From an uncultured Dokdonia sp. (GTDB lineage Bacteria; Bacteroidota; Bacteroidia; Flavobacteriales; Flavobacteriaceae), in NCBI RefSeq assembly GCF_947496725.1, contig NZ_CANMDS010000005.1:1-64000 (forward strand): a stretch of DNA of 64,000 bases, given 5' to 3'. The notes under the pieces were generated by a model. The model ran no database searches. It had not been told where the DNA came from and worked only from the letters and a program-made list of their open reading frames with translations. Shown piece by piece: positions 28,603 through 37,401 of the stretch (positions are counted from its first letter, which is position 1; every line of letters begins with the position of its first letter). Made by a program: the position numbers and the translations under genes.

Positions 28603-28980
28603 TTAGTTAATGCGCCACGGCGGGTTTTTGCGATTATCACCAGCGTAGTAAAGAATAATTTGATTCCCATCTGGATCCTTGAGTCTTGCCTCTCGCCACA
28701 ACCACGACTGGTCTGTGGGCAATAGGTCAAAAGTAACATTCTCTCCTTGTAATCGTGCCACTTCTTGGTCTAAACGCTCTGTTTCAAAATATACCGTTAC
28801 TCCAGCACCTGCAGGTAGCTCATCTACAAGATGTATAGAAAACGTAGCATCTCCCTCTGGGCACTCAAAGCGTGCATAATGTGGCAAGGCTTTTACAATA
28901 AGACGCAATCCCAGTCGCTCATAAAAAGCAATGGATGTTACAAGGTCTAGTGACGGTACGGTGATTTGGTTGAGGTTCAT
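28603..28980 (-). CDS. VOC (glyoxalase/bleomycin resistance) family protein
   Basis: The 125-residue protein matches the VOC metal-dependent fold: INQITVPSLDLVTSIAFYERLGL-like opening (MNLNQITVPSLDLVTS), DGNQIILYYAG at the end. Family members include glyoxalases, fosfomycin resistance proteins and dioxygenases; the activity is not predictable. It lies 5 bp behind a second VOC gene, probably a tandem duplicate. Confidence 0.85.
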   Translation of the reverse strand: MNLNQITVPSLDLVTSIAFYERLGLRLIVKALPHYARFECPEGDATFSIHLVDELPAGAGVTVYFETERLDQEVARLQGENVTFDLLPTDQSWLWREARLKDPDGNQIILYYAGDNRKNPPWRIN

Positions 28981-28985
28981 AGCGT

Positions 28986-29354
28986 TTATTTTTGCCAGGG
29001 AGTTACGGTCGTAGGCGTGTCCTTTTGGTAAAGCACCACATTATTCCCATCGGGATCTCGTAGTGTTAAGTCCTTTCCACCCCAGTCTCTGTATATGGTG
29101 GGGATGAGTACGCTTTCGCGAAAGCGTAATTCAAACACCTCAATACCGTCTGTTTCAAAGTAAACGGTTACGGGTTGTTCTGGAAGCTTGGGATTATAAT
29201 AAGCTGTAAAAATGACTTCGTGCTCCTTATTTTCAAAATGTGCGTGATGCTGAGGCTCGTGCTCAATAAGTTGCATACCAATGCCTGAATAAAACGCAAT
29301 CGCCGCTTTAAGGTCTTGGGAGGGAACGGTGATGTGGTTAAACGTGGTAGGCAC
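28986..29354 (-). CDS. VOC family protein
   Basis: The 122-residue protein resembles its downstream neighbour (FNHITVPSQDLKAAIAFYSGIGM at the start, RDPDGNNVVLYQKD at the end). It overlaps the upstream NAD(P)-binding gene by 17 bp, so the three genes are likely one operon. A dispersed palindrome encodes RFRES at 29112. Confidence 0.85.
   Translation of the reverse strand: MPTTFNHITVPSQDLKAAIAFYSGIGMQLIEHEPQHHAHFENKEHEVIFTAYYNPKLPEQPVTVYFETDGIEVFELRFRESVLIPTIYRDWGGKDLTLRDPDGNNVVLYQKDTPTTVTPWQK
29112..29125. repeat. Dispersed palindrome, copy 9 (in VOC gene)
   Basis: Exact core with symmetry extended by TAC/GTA to 20 bp. Read on the minus strand as (L)RFRES(V). Confidence 0.95.
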
Positions 29355-30006
29355 TGCTTAGTTCTTTAATCTCCATATTTGTGATGTCTGTGTGGGTTAC
29401 TGTTTGTTTTGCAAGTTGTGCCATTGCTCTAGCAATATCTTTTGCCTGTGTAGACTTCCACTTTTTGAGCGGTCCTACCATAAAGAAGTCCATTACGGCC
29501 ATCATCATTTTAAGAGCTTTCTCGCCTTTGCGAGCGTCATCTGGGCGACCATTTATAAAAGCAGGTTTAAGAATGTACGTGTTCTCAATTCCTACCTTAC
29601 TCAAGTCGCGCTCCATCTCACCTTTTGTACGCACATAGAAAAACGGACTCTTAGCCGAAGTTCCCGCCGAAGAAATGACCATATAACTTGCTATCCCGTG
29701 TTGCTTTGCCAGTTGTGCCGTTTCAATTGGGATGCCGTAGTCTATAGCTTTATATTTCTCCCTATCTGGCGTTTGGGCTTTTGTGGTGCCTATGCAGCAA
29801 AAAACAACTTCTCCGGTAAATTGCTCCTTGAAGGTACTCGTGTCTAGTAAATCACAAATAATCTCTTCTACTTTCTCGTGTGTAAAAGAGGTAGGCCGCC
29901 TTGTAAATATTTTTACTTTAGAAAATGCTGGGTCTTTTATGAGTAACTCTGTTAAAAGTCCGCCAGTAAGACCTGTGGCGCCGAGTATAATTGCTGTTTT
30001 AGACAT
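29338..30006 (-). CDS. NAD(P)H-binding oxidoreductase (atypical SDR, HTATIP2-like)
   Basis: The ATG at 30006 is chosen over an upstream TTG at 30012, giving 222 residues. The N-terminus has the Rossmann motif GATGLTGGLL, then YMVISSAGTSAKSPFFYVRTKGEMERDL and YILKPAFINGRP, matching NAD(P)-binding Rossmann proteins of the HTATIP2/YwnB type. No catalytic role can be assigned. It is divergent from dinB across 57 bp. Confidence 0.85.
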   Translation of the reverse strand: MSKTAIILGATGLTGGLLTELLIKDPAFSKVKIFTRRPTSFTHEKVEEIICDLLDTSTFKEQFTGEVVFCCIGTTKAQTPDREKYKAIDYGIPIETAQLAKQHGIASYMVISSAGTSAKSPFFYVRTKGEMERDLSKVGIENTYILKPAFINGRPDDARKGEKALKMMMAVMDFFMVGPLKKWKSTQAKDIARAMAQLAKQTVTHTDITNMEIKELSSAYHV

Positions 30007-30063
30007 ACTCAAAGTTACGATTTATAGTACAAAACCTTCTGAGTACTTTGTAACTTGCATACA

Positions 30064-31176
30064 ATGTCTGAGCTGCCTATAAAAAAGATAATTCACGTAG
30101 ATATGGATGCATTTTATGCATCTGTAGAGCAGCTGGACAACCCAGATTTACGAGGTAAAGCTATTGCTGTAGGTGGCGGTGGTGAGCGTGGTGTGGTAAG
30201 TGCAGCGAGTTATGAGGCTCGTAAGTATGGCGTGCGGTCTGCTATGGCGGGTGCGCTTGCGCGAAAACTGTGTCCCGACCTCATATTTGTAAAGACTAAC
30301 TTTGAACGATACCGAGAGGTCTCTGCTCAGATACGTTCCGTTTTTTACGAGTTTACAGATCTTGTAGAACCCTTATCACTAGATGAAGCCTACCTAGATG
30401 TTACCGAAAATAAAGTAGGAATGCCTAGCGCAACCGTTATTGCCTCGTGGATACGACAACGCATAAAAGAAAAAACAGGACTCAATGCCAGCGCAGGAAT
30501 AAGCATCAATAAGTTTATAGCAAAAGTTGCCAGTGACATTAATAAACCTAATGGTCAGAAAACCATACCGCCAGAGGAGGTAATCACCTTTCTTGAGGAA
30601 CTAGACATCAGAAAGTTTTACGGCATAGGAAAAAAGACTGCCGAAAAAATGTACCTACACGGCATTTTTACCGGTATGGATCTCAAATTAAAATCAAAAG
30701 AATATCTGAGTGACAACTTTGGAAAGAGTGGAGCCTACTATTATGATATTGTGAGAGGTATACAACATAGCGAAGTAAAGCCTAACCGCATACGCAAGTC
30801 ACTTGCGGCTGAGCGTACCTTTAGAGAAAACATCACCTCGGAGATTTTTATGCTTGAAAAGTTAGAACACATAGCCGAAGAAGTGGAGAGAAGATTAGAA
30901 AAAAGCAAAGTAGCAGGGAAGACCATTACTCTCAAAATAAAATACTCAGACTTTACACTACAGACCCGCTCAAAAACGCTAGACTTATACGTGAGATCTA
31001 AAGACATCATACTAGAAACCGCAAAGGACTTGCTGTATCAAGAAAAAATGAAAAATAGCGTGCGTCTTTTAGGCATCTCACTATCTAACCTCAATACCGA
31101 AGACCGTAAAAAGAAGGATGCAGCAAAAGCTGTAAAAGAAGAAGAGATCGATGTACAGATGCGCTTTACGTTCTAG
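30064..31176 (+). CDS. dinB: DNA polymerase IV (Y family)
   Basis: The start is ATG 30064; the TTG at 30055 is less likely. The 370-residue protein has the catalytic HVDMDAFYASVEQ and SLDEAYLDVT motifs, the fingers (VGGGGERGVVSAASYEARKYGVRSAM), the helix-hairpin-helix FYGIGKKTAEKMYLHGI, and the little-finger domain. No obvious C-terminal QLxLF clamp motif is present; it ends VQMRFTF. It performs error-prone translesion synthesis. It ends in a 4-bp convergent overlap. Confidence 0.94.
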   Translation: MSELPIKKIIHVDMDAFYASVEQLDNPDLRGKAIAVGGGGERGVVSAASYEARKYGVRSAMAGALARKLCPDLIFVKTNFERYREVSAQIRSVFYEFTDLVEPLSLDEAYLDVTENKVGMPSATVIASWIRQRIKEKTGLNASAGISINKFIAKVASDINKPNGQKTIPPEEVITFLEELDIRKFYGIGKKTAEKMYLHGIFTGMDLKLKSKEYLSDNFGKSGAYYYDIVRGIQHSEVKPNRIRKSLAAERTFRENITSEIFMLEKLEHIAEEVERRLEKSKVAGKTITLKIKYSDFTLQTRSKTLDLYVRSKDIILETAKDLLYQEKMKNSVRLLGISLSNLNTEDRKKKDAAKAVKEEEIDVQMRFTF

Positions 31177-31607
31177 CAAGACATATCTGCTACAATTTTC
31201 CAAGCGCCGTTTATACGCTTAAAGATGATGATAAAAACACCGTCTGCATTTCCTACTTTGCGTTTGAGATGATATTCTCCCATCACGTAATAAGCGTTTT
31301 CTTCTATGCGTGTCATATCATTTATCACAAATTGCAACTCACCTGTGTGATTTAGCGTAGGGTATCCTTTCTTATAATTTGCTAGTGTGTTTTTCCACCC
31401 ATAGGTAAGGCCTTTACTTCCATAAAACTTTAAGGAATCACTCTTCCAGTAGCCTTGCATAAAAGCTTCTAGATCTCCTTGTGACCAGGCTTCTTGTTGT
31501 GCTTTTAAGACAGCGGTAATGGCTGCCTTATCTTGAGCAACTGTATGTTGTTGCTGGCAGTTTATTAATAAGAAACTAGCAAGCAAGAGCGTGATAACGA
31601 TTTTCAT
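31173..31607 (-). CDS. DUF4440/SnoaL-like lipoprotein
   Basis: The 144-residue protein has a lipoprotein signal (LLLASFLLINCQQQ) and an NTF2-like fold (AITAVLKAQQEAWSQGDLEAFMQGYW, then YGWKNTLANYKKGYP and the final NGAWKIVADMSC). Most members have unknown function. It lies alone between dinB and DUF4407. Confidence 0.8.
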   Translation of the reverse strand: MKIVITLLLASFLLINCQQQHTVAQDKAAITAVLKAQQEAWSQGDLEAFMQGYWKSDSLKFYGSKGLTYGWKNTLANYKKGYPTLNHTGELQFVINDMTRIEENAYYVMGEYHLKRKVGNADGVFIIIFKRINGAWKIVADMSC

Positions 31608-31659
31608 AATAAGCCTATTTCCTATAAAGATACATTATAGCACATAGGACTAAATGTGA

Positions 31660-32763
31660 CTATCCTAAAATTTTAGTCTGCCGTCTGTAAAAGGCATCTT
31701 GCTGTCGTTTTAAAATCTCTTTTGCCATCTTTTTCTTGTAGTTGTATAGCTCTTCATCTTGAGCGATGTCTGTGTACACGCGATCATTTACAATATGATC
31801 TGTCTCGGTAAGGATCTTGCGTTGTAGGGCTTTTTGTGCACTCCATTCTTTTATGGTGAGCTCGTGGTCTGCAAGTTTTATATCATACTCACCCATAGGC
31901 GAGATAAGCTTAGAAAATATAGGTGCCGTCTCTATCGCAAGAAAGAGTAAGAAAATAAACAGCGACGGTAGCCACGGGAGTTCTTTCATCGCATCTATGC
32001 GCGCCATTAATCCGTCAAAGTTATTTATAATAGGCTGACTCGTGCTTACAGCAGTGTTGAACTCGTCGCGCAGTTGTATTTTTTGCGCTTCGGCTTGTGC
32101 TATTTTTTCTGCATTTGTGGCTTTGAGAGTAGTGAGCTCAGCAAGCGCAGCGTCGTGTTTATCACGTTTTTCTTGATATACGGGGCCTTTACCTAGTAGC
32201 TCTGTGCCAGCAGTACCTTCTGCCTCATCTATGTAGATTTCATATAAGTTATTTACTTCTGTCTCTTTGGTAGCGATTTCTTGTTTTGCGGCAGCTATTT
32301 GGGCATCCAGTTTATTGATTTCTGGGGTGTATTGTGCGAGTATCTCGCCTTGATTTTGCACGGTAAACTCATTTTTTTGACTGAGCATCACGCGGTCTAT
32401 CTCTTTCTCAAATATTTTAAGCTCTAAGGGTTTTGAAATCACCACAGCAATAATTACCGCAAGAATAAGACGCGGTATTGCCATTCCAAATTCTTTCCAC
32501 CAGTTATTTCGCTTTTTAAGTGTAGAAACAATAAAACGGTCTAGATTAAAAATAACCAGTCCCCATAATAAACCAAAAAGTATGGCTCTATACACATTAT
32601 CAAAAACGGTAAAAAGCGCATAGGTTGCTGCGATGGTGGCTAATATGGCTGTAAAAAATACGGTAGCACCTATGCCAGCATATTTATTCTTCTCTCCGCG
32701 AGAGCAGGTGTCTAAAACGTCACGATCTGCACCAGAGCAGAGAATAAAAAAGGATTGAATCAT
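31660..32763 (-). CDS. DUF4407 membrane protein with coiled coil
   Basis: The 367-residue protein has the DUF4407 N-terminus with membrane helices (FTAILATIAATYALF, FGLLWGLVIFNLDRFIVSTLKK, PRLILAVIIAVVISKPLEL), a long charged coiled coil (about 125-250), then another membrane helix (WLPSLFIFLLFLAIETAPIFSKL) and a charged tail. Function of the family is unknown. The upstream region contains a hairpin and a dispersed palindrome. Confidence 0.88.
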   Translation of the reverse strand: MIQSFFILCSGADRDVLDTCSRGEKNKYAGIGATVFFTAILATIAATYALFTVFDNVYRAILFGLLWGLVIFNLDRFIVSTLKKRNNWWKEFGMAIPRLILAVIIAVVISKPLELKIFEKEIDRVMLSQKNEFTVQNQGEILAQYTPEINKLDAQIAAAKQEIATKETEVNNLYEIYIDEAEGTAGTELLGKGPVYQEKRDKHDAALAELTTLKATNAEKIAQAEAQKIQLRDEFNTAVSTSQPIINNFDGLMARIDAMKELPWLPSLFIFLLFLAIETAPIFSKLISPMGEYDIKLADHELTIKEWSAQKALQRKILTETDHIVNDRVYTDIAQDEELYNYKKKMAKEILKRQQDAFYRRQTKILG

Positions 32764-32895
32764 AATACGGTTCGTTTAGTTAGTTTTTTGAGTGGGTGGT
32801 TGTTATGCAACCGGCTGATTGATGAGGGCGTGGAGTACTACAACGACGGTTTCCTGCTTTTTCGTATGTATTACATAACAAGATGCAGGCGTAGG

Positions 32896-32920
32896 TGAGT
32901 CTCTTGCTTTAAGAGACTCA
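32896..32920. other. Perfect 10-bp inverted repeat (hairpin)
   Basis: TGAGTCTCTT pairs with AAGAGACTCA over a 5-base loop. No T-run follows on either strand, so it is not a standard terminator. It lies between the mechanosensitive channel stop and the DUF4407 start and could be an operator or mRNA structure. Confidence 0.6.
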
Positions 32921-32954
32921 TAAAATATGAGATTGTTGCAGTTGTGTGTGTTAC

Positions 32955-32968
32955 GCTTTCGCGAAAGC
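32955..32968. repeat. Dispersed palindrome, copy 10 (intergenic)
   Basis: Exact core with symmetry extended by TTAC/GTAA to 22 bp, 9 bp after the mechanosensitive channel stop. Confidence 0.95.
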
Positions 32969-32977
32969 GTAAAAAAT

Positions 32978-34249
32978 CTATTGAGAAACGTCTATAAAGT
33001 TATCACGATTAGGGCTACTAGGGTACTCAAAGAGTTCAAGATCAAAGTAAGGTACGGCGGCCAAAAAATGGTCAAAAAGATCTGCCATTATGTACTCGTA
33101 GTTTTCCCACTTTTTGTCCTTGCTGAAGCAATACACCTCTAGTGGGATACCTTGCGCAGTAGGAGCCAGCTGGCGACACATAAGAAGCATCTCTTTGTGT
33201 ATGGCGCTGTGGTTTTGAATATAGGTCTCCATATATTTTCTAAAAAGACCTACGTTAGTCAGGTTGCTACCATTAATCTGGATAGACTTATCAGAATCAT
33301 CTCGCTCGTTAATGCGAGCCAGTTTTTCCTCCATATTTGTGAGGTAATCTGTGATGAGTCCTATCCTCTTAAAGCGTTGTATATCCTCGTCTGTAAGAAA
33401 CTTTATGCTGTCTTGTTTTATATATAAAGAACGTTTTATACGACGACCAGGACTGTCTGTCATACCACGCCAGTTCTTAAAAGAGTCTGAGATAAGCGCG
33501 TAGGTAGGTATAGTTGTGATGGTCATATCAAAGTTTTGAACCTTTACTGTTGCGAGGTTAATCTCTACCACATCACCATCTGCGCCATACTTTTCAAAAG
33601 TGATCCAGTCGCCTATGCGCACCATATCATTAATAGCAACTTGAATGCTTGCTACAAACCCAAGAATAGTGTCTTTAAAAATGAGTAATATAATGGCTGA
33701 GGCGGCACCAAAAGTTCCCAAGGCTTGCCCTAGTGATACAGGTGTGAGAAGACTTATTGCATAGAATATAGTAAACACCCACGCAAAAATCATAAAGACC
33801 TGTATGTAGCTATCTATAGGTTTATCACGTAAACCTGGTACCGTTTTAAAGTAATCTCTAAGGGTGTGTAAAAGTGCTCTTATAATACGTAGCGCAAGAA
33901 TGACTCCTATAAGATTGAGTATTACACTAAAGACGTGCTCAATTTCAAGAAAATCGTCTAGTACAAATGGAAGCGCTCCTATAAGTAAGTATAATGGGAG
34001 TATGTGTGCTAGTCTTCTAGGCACACGGTTTTTGATGAGGAGATCATCAAAATTTGTTTTTGAACTTTTTGAAATATATGCAGCGAGGTTGCGCAGTACT
34101 TTACGCACGAGCATATCTGCCAGAAAAACCAAAACTAGCACAATAATACCTAGTACAAAGGCATTGAGATACTTAGAGAAGGTTTCTGATAGTCCCCAAT
34201 CAATAAAATGATCAAAGAAAAAACAGCTTATTTCCTTTTTATAATCCAT
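32978..34249 (-). CDS. Mechanosensitive ion channel family protein (YbdG-like)
   Basis: The 423-residue protein has four or five membrane helices, then the MscS core (about 170-270): AASAIILLIFKDTILGFVASIQ and the beta-domain MVRIGDWITFEKYGADGDVVEINLATVKVQNFD, followed by a cytosolic domain. The pattern fits the YbdG/MscM subgroup that responds to mild osmotic downshock. It appears to be a single-gene unit. Confidence 0.9.
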   Translation of the reverse strand: MDYKKEISCFFFDHFIDWGLSETFSKYLNAFVLGIIVLVLVFLADMLVRKVLRNLAAYISKSSKTNFDDLLIKNRVPRRLAHILPLYLLIGALPFVLDDFLEIEHVFSVILNLIGVILALRIIRALLHTLRDYFKTVPGLRDKPIDSYIQVFMIFAWVFTIFYAISLLTPVSLGQALGTFGAASAIILLIFKDTILGFVASIQVAINDMVRIGDWITFEKYGADGDVVEINLATVKVQNFDMTITTIPTYALISDSFKNWRGMTDSPGRRIKRSLYIKQDSIKFLTDEDIQRFKRIGLITDYLTNMEEKLARINERDDSDKSIQINGSNLTNVGLFRKYMETYIQNHSAIHKEMLLMCRQLAPTAQGIPLEVYCFSKDKKWENYEYIMADLFDHFLAAVPYFDLELFEYPSSPNRDNFIDVSQ

Positions 34250-34386
34250 TGCCGCAAAGCTACATATATCTGTATTAATGGCTTTGCTATTGGCTTTGTT
34301 TTAAGAGAATGTGATTTTAAAACCTGTATGACTAGGCACACCTTCGTAGCGCTATTCTATAAGTTTTGGGTAGGTGGTTCTTTAAG

Positions 34387-36768
34387 CTAATTTTCTTTAG
34401 TGTTCTTTACATTATAAACAGTTTTTGTAACCTTAAACTTGTCTTCATATTTAATAAGTCCTAATCCCACAGATTGACTGCCTAGGCTATAATTTTTAAG
34501 AGTTGGTTTTATTGGTTTTTCATAAATAACACTTGTATGAGTAACATCCTTACTATCAATATTGTTTTCTTCTAAAAAAGAAGCGACTGCTTTGTCTGTT
34601 GCCTCTGTAGATCGTATTTTTTCTGACACCTCGTCTATTGTACTCACTGTAAAACCAACCTTCTTAGGGTACGACTCTTGCGATAGGCTGCTAGCTGGAT
34701 CTATCACTTCTTGATGAATAGTCTGGTACGTATTAGGATCTTTAAAAACGTTGCCCTGCCCTTTTTTATTTGAGAGGGTAGCGCCTACTTTTTTACTTAC
34801 CTTAGGTTTAATTGGCTCTGTACTTCCTATGAAAGTTTTGGGCGGGTTGCTGTAAGGATACGGTGTTTTAATTTCTGTTACACCACCTTTTGCAAGGCGT
34901 ACAGCTTCTTCATAGGTTACTTCTTTGCCATTATAGATAAAAAGGCTACCCAGTTTGTGCATTTTAAGTAAATGTTCTTCTGGAGATGGCGGCGGTGGCG
35001 GTGGAGGAAGCTCTCCTCTAGGTGCTGGTGGAGCAGGAGGCGCTGGCGGAATAAGGCGTAAACTGTTATTTGCCTTATACAATTGCGTTTTTCTAAAAAC
35101 AGCTTCGGCTTTATTTATAAACTCTTTTGAGTTGCCCTTAAAAATCATAGACCTCACAGGCGCTGCAAACTCCTCTTTTGTCCACTGTGCGGTGATGTTA
35201 TCTACGCTTTCGCGAAAGCTGTCAAGCGGACTATATTGTCCATTTATATAGATACTATCATTTCGTACCTCTATAACTAGTGCGTTTTTACCATTACGTG
35301 CTGCACCTTCTACAAATTTTGTGGCGTAGGTTGAGGTTTGAGGTGCCTTGGTAGTTAGGTGTTTTTGACTTTGCCAGTACGGACTAGTCCATACATCTAC
35401 TCTGTATCTGCCATTTGTGCGATCGCCAATAGCGTAGTAAGGGAGATCATCTGGATGATAATCTAAAATTGTTTTATTTGAAATTTCCTCGTTGTCTAAA
35501 AATATGGCAAACAACGAAGTGTTTTGCCACTTAACAAGGTCTTCATAGTTTGGTTTTTTTGATTTTACAAAATTTGCTCTTACAAGTGCATTTGCCTCAG
35601 GATCAAAAATTGCATTTTGATCATCAACTAAATTTGAGGTGCAAAAAGTTACTCTACTAAAATTCCATAACTCTGCTACAAGAAATTGTTTTTCTCTTGC
35701 TAACGTGCTAGATATTCCTGGTCTACCTTGAATAGTTAAGTAGTCGTAAACCGTTTCCTTAATAAGGTTCTCGATGCCTTTTAAAGAGATAGGTTTTAGT
35801 TTGTAATAGAAATTACCTTCGGTGTCTAGTTCTAGCTCTAGAGTGTTTGTTGCACTATTCTCGTATGACATAATACCAGATACAGCATTTGGTCCCGATT
35901 GAGCAACAATAGCTTGATTAAAAAAGAGAACACACAAACCTATGATAGGAATGAGTAGTAATGCGCGCAGCACTACTTTTTTGCGACTAAATGATTGTGA
36001 TAACATAACGATTCGTTTTTTGGTTAATGAATAATTAAAAGGACTCTCGAGCGCAGTGTGATGAGTACCGCTTGCATAACTTAAGAGTATGTTTTGATAT
36101 ATAGCAATATTACTTTTATCTGCTATAGCACCTTGATCTGCTAGAAATTCGTGGTTTAATTTTATAGAACTTTTAAAGAGCCACACCAGCGGATTAAACC
36201 AGAAAATGACCTGTATAAACTCGATGGCAATAATATCTAGAGAGTGCTTTTGGCGCACGTGAGTTGCCTCGTGAGCAAGTACTTCTGGTGCTATTTCTTG
36301 TTGTGTGTATGATTGTCTGTTTACAAAAATCCACTTGAGGAAAGAGTGTGGTACCATCACTTGCTCTAATAGGGCAAGCGTAAAGTGTGATGATGGGTGC
36401 AGCTCTGCCTGATGTATCTTTCGCTTTAAGCGCACAAGATTTACAATAAAACGTGTTCCAAAAATGAATACTCCTAGAAGGTATATTCCCCAGATAACGG
36501 TGTTTGTGTAATCTACTTCGGTAACCTGAGGCACTTGGCTTGGCGCAGAAACTGTCTCTACATATTCTTGAAATATGGGAGTAATCTGTGGAGCTTCTCC
36601 TGCTTGGTATGTAAAGGTGATAAGCGGTATGGTAAATGAAAACACAAGACTTGCCAGGAGATAAAACCTTTTAAAGTGGTGCATCGCTTTTCCTTCTAGC
36701 GCTAGCTTATAAAAGCCAAATAGGATGCCTAAACATAAAGCGCTTTTTAGGAGATAGATGAGTATCAT
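34387..36768 (-). CDS. M56 (BlaR1-like) membrane metallopeptidase with long periplasmic region
   Basis: The 793-residue protein has N-terminal membrane helices, the zinc motif HEATH in LAHEATHVRQKHSLD (about 168-172), and HEFLADQGA. A further membrane helix (about 266-287) is followed by roughly 500 periplasmic residues of no clear family. That region contains a Pro-rich stretch (PPAPPAPP, then seven prolines before SPEEHL; about residues 572-596) that could span the periplasm. It overlaps the BlaI stop by 4 bp, so the pair is coupled. It lacks the TonB-like C-terminus of the M56 pair at 9.5-12.6 kb. Confidence 0.87.
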   Translation of the reverse strand: MILIYLLKSALCLGILFGFYKLALEGKAMHHFKRFYLLASLVFSFTIPLITFTYQAGEAPQITPIFQEYVETVSAPSQVPQVTEVDYTNTVIWGIYLLGVFIFGTRFIVNLVRLKRKIHQAELHPSSHFTLALLEQVMVPHSFLKWIFVNRQSYTQQEIAPEVLAHEATHVRQKHSLDIIAIEFIQVIFWFNPLVWLFKSSIKLNHEFLADQGAIADKSNIAIYQNILLSYASGTHHTALESPFNYSLTKKRIVMLSQSFSRKKVVLRALLLIPIIGLCVLFFNQAIVAQSGPNAVSGIMSYENSATNTLELELDTEGNFYYKLKPISLKGIENLIKETVYDYLTIQGRPGISSTLAREKQFLVAELWNFSRVTFCTSNLVDDQNAIFDPEANALVRANFVKSKKPNYEDLVKWQNTSLFAIFLDNEEISNKTILDYHPDDLPYYAIGDRTNGRYRVDVWTSPYWQSQKHLTTKAPQTSTYATKFVEGAARNGKNALVIEVRNDSIYINGQYSPLDSFRESVDNITAQWTKEEFAAPVRSMIFKGNSKEFINKAEAVFRKTQLYKANNSLRLIPPAPPAPPAPRGELPPPPPPPSPEEHLLKMHKLGSLFIYNGKEVTYEEAVRLAKGGVTEIKTPYPYSNPPKTFIGSTEPIKPKVSKKVGATLSNKKGQGNVFKDPNTYQTIHQEVIDPASSLSQESYPKKVGFTVSTIDEVSEKIRSTEATDKAVASFLEENNIDSKDVTHTSVIYEKPIKPTLKNYSLGSQSVGLGLIKYEDKFKVTKTVYNVKNTKEN
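35206..35219. repeat. Dispersed palindrome, copy 11 (in M56 gene)
   Basis: Exact copy, read on the minus strand as (D)SFRES(V). Confidence 0.95.
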
Positions 36769-37136
36769 TTCTTTTTGGCTTTAAGTTGGTTATCTATGAT
36801 TTGTTTTAACTCCTCTAGTTCTTGCTGTGAGAGATCTGTCTCACGGGTAAAGAATGAAGCAAACTGCCCAGCGCTATCATTAAAGAAATTTTTAATCAGC
36901 CCATTTACGTGTTTTGAGAAGTAGTCTGTCTTCTTTACAAGCGGGAAGTATTCCCTAGAACGGCCGTACTGTTTATAATCTACAAACTTCTTGTCTTGCA
37001 TACGCTTAAGTAGCGTTGCGATTGTCGTAGTCGCTGGCTTTGGGTCTGGATATGCTTCTATGAGATCTTTCATAAATGCCTTTTCCTGTTTCCAGAGCAA
37101 TTGCATAAGCTGTTCTTCAGAAGTGGATAGTGCCAT
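36765..37136 (-). CDS. BlaI/MecI/CopY family transcriptional repressor
   Basis: The 123-residue protein has the winged-helix pattern LSTSEEQLMQLLWKQEKAFMKDLIEAYP and TTTIATLLKRMQDKKFVDYKQYGRSREYFPLV, then the dimerisation helix. It is coupled by a 4-bp overlap to the M56 peptidase. Two cop-box-like dyads cover its promoter (37164-37200), which strongly suggests autorepression. Confidence 0.92.
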   Translation of the reverse strand: MALSTSEEQLMQLLWKQEKAFMKDLIEAYPDPKPATTTIATLLKRMQDKKFVDYKQYGRSREYFPLVKKTDYFSKHVNGLIKNFFNDSAGQFASFFTRETDLSQQELEELKQIIDNQLKAKKK

Positions 37137-37163
37137 AATTTTCTACAGTATTAGAATTTACTC

Positions 37164-37200
37164 TACAAATGTAGAATATTATTTTAATTCTACAAGTGTA
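37164..37200 (-). promoter_or_regulatory. BlaI operator pair superimposed on the promoter
   Basis: Two TACAnnTGTA boxes lie at 37164-37173 (TACAAATGTA) and 37191-37200 (TACAAGTGTA), 27 bp apart. On the minus strand the first contains the -7 box TACATTTG (37173-37166) and the second contains the -33 TTG (37195-37193), separated by exactly 19 bp. TACAnnTGTA is the known CopY/BlaI-type core. Binding by the downstream repressor is inferred. Confidence 0.8.
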
Positions 37201-37246
37201 GAGTTAAAGTATTTTAAGATAAGTGTCTGTAAGTGTGTCTTTTTGC

Positions 37247-37260
37247 GCTTTCGCGAAAGC
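37247..37260. repeat. Dispersed palindrome, copy 12 (intergenic)
   Basis: Exact copy, about 47 bp upstream of the BlaI operator pair. Confidence 0.95.
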
Positions 37261-37340
37261 GTAATTACCCTCGTTCATATTAGTAGGGGATAGGCTTCTG
37301 TCTATTGTCTGGCTTCGTTTTTTGAAAAATATTGATATAA

Positions 37341-37384
37341 AAAAAGCGCTTTAGTAATTACTAGATTACCAAAGCGCTTTTTTA
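37341..37384 (-). terminator. Bidirectional terminator after the dipeptidase gene
   Basis: AAAAAGCGCTTT-GTAAT pairs with ATTAC-AAAGCGCTTTTT with one opposed mismatch and a 6-base loop; T-runs follow on both strands. It lies 18 bp past the dipeptidase stop on the minus strand. Confidence 0.88.
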
Positions 37385-37401
37385 TTATTTAAGATTTAGT
37401 G

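Noticed and set aside
34208-34390. 60-codon plus-strand frame between the channel and M56 genes
   Set aside because: It overlaps the start of the channel gene, has no ribosome-binding context and no family resemblance.
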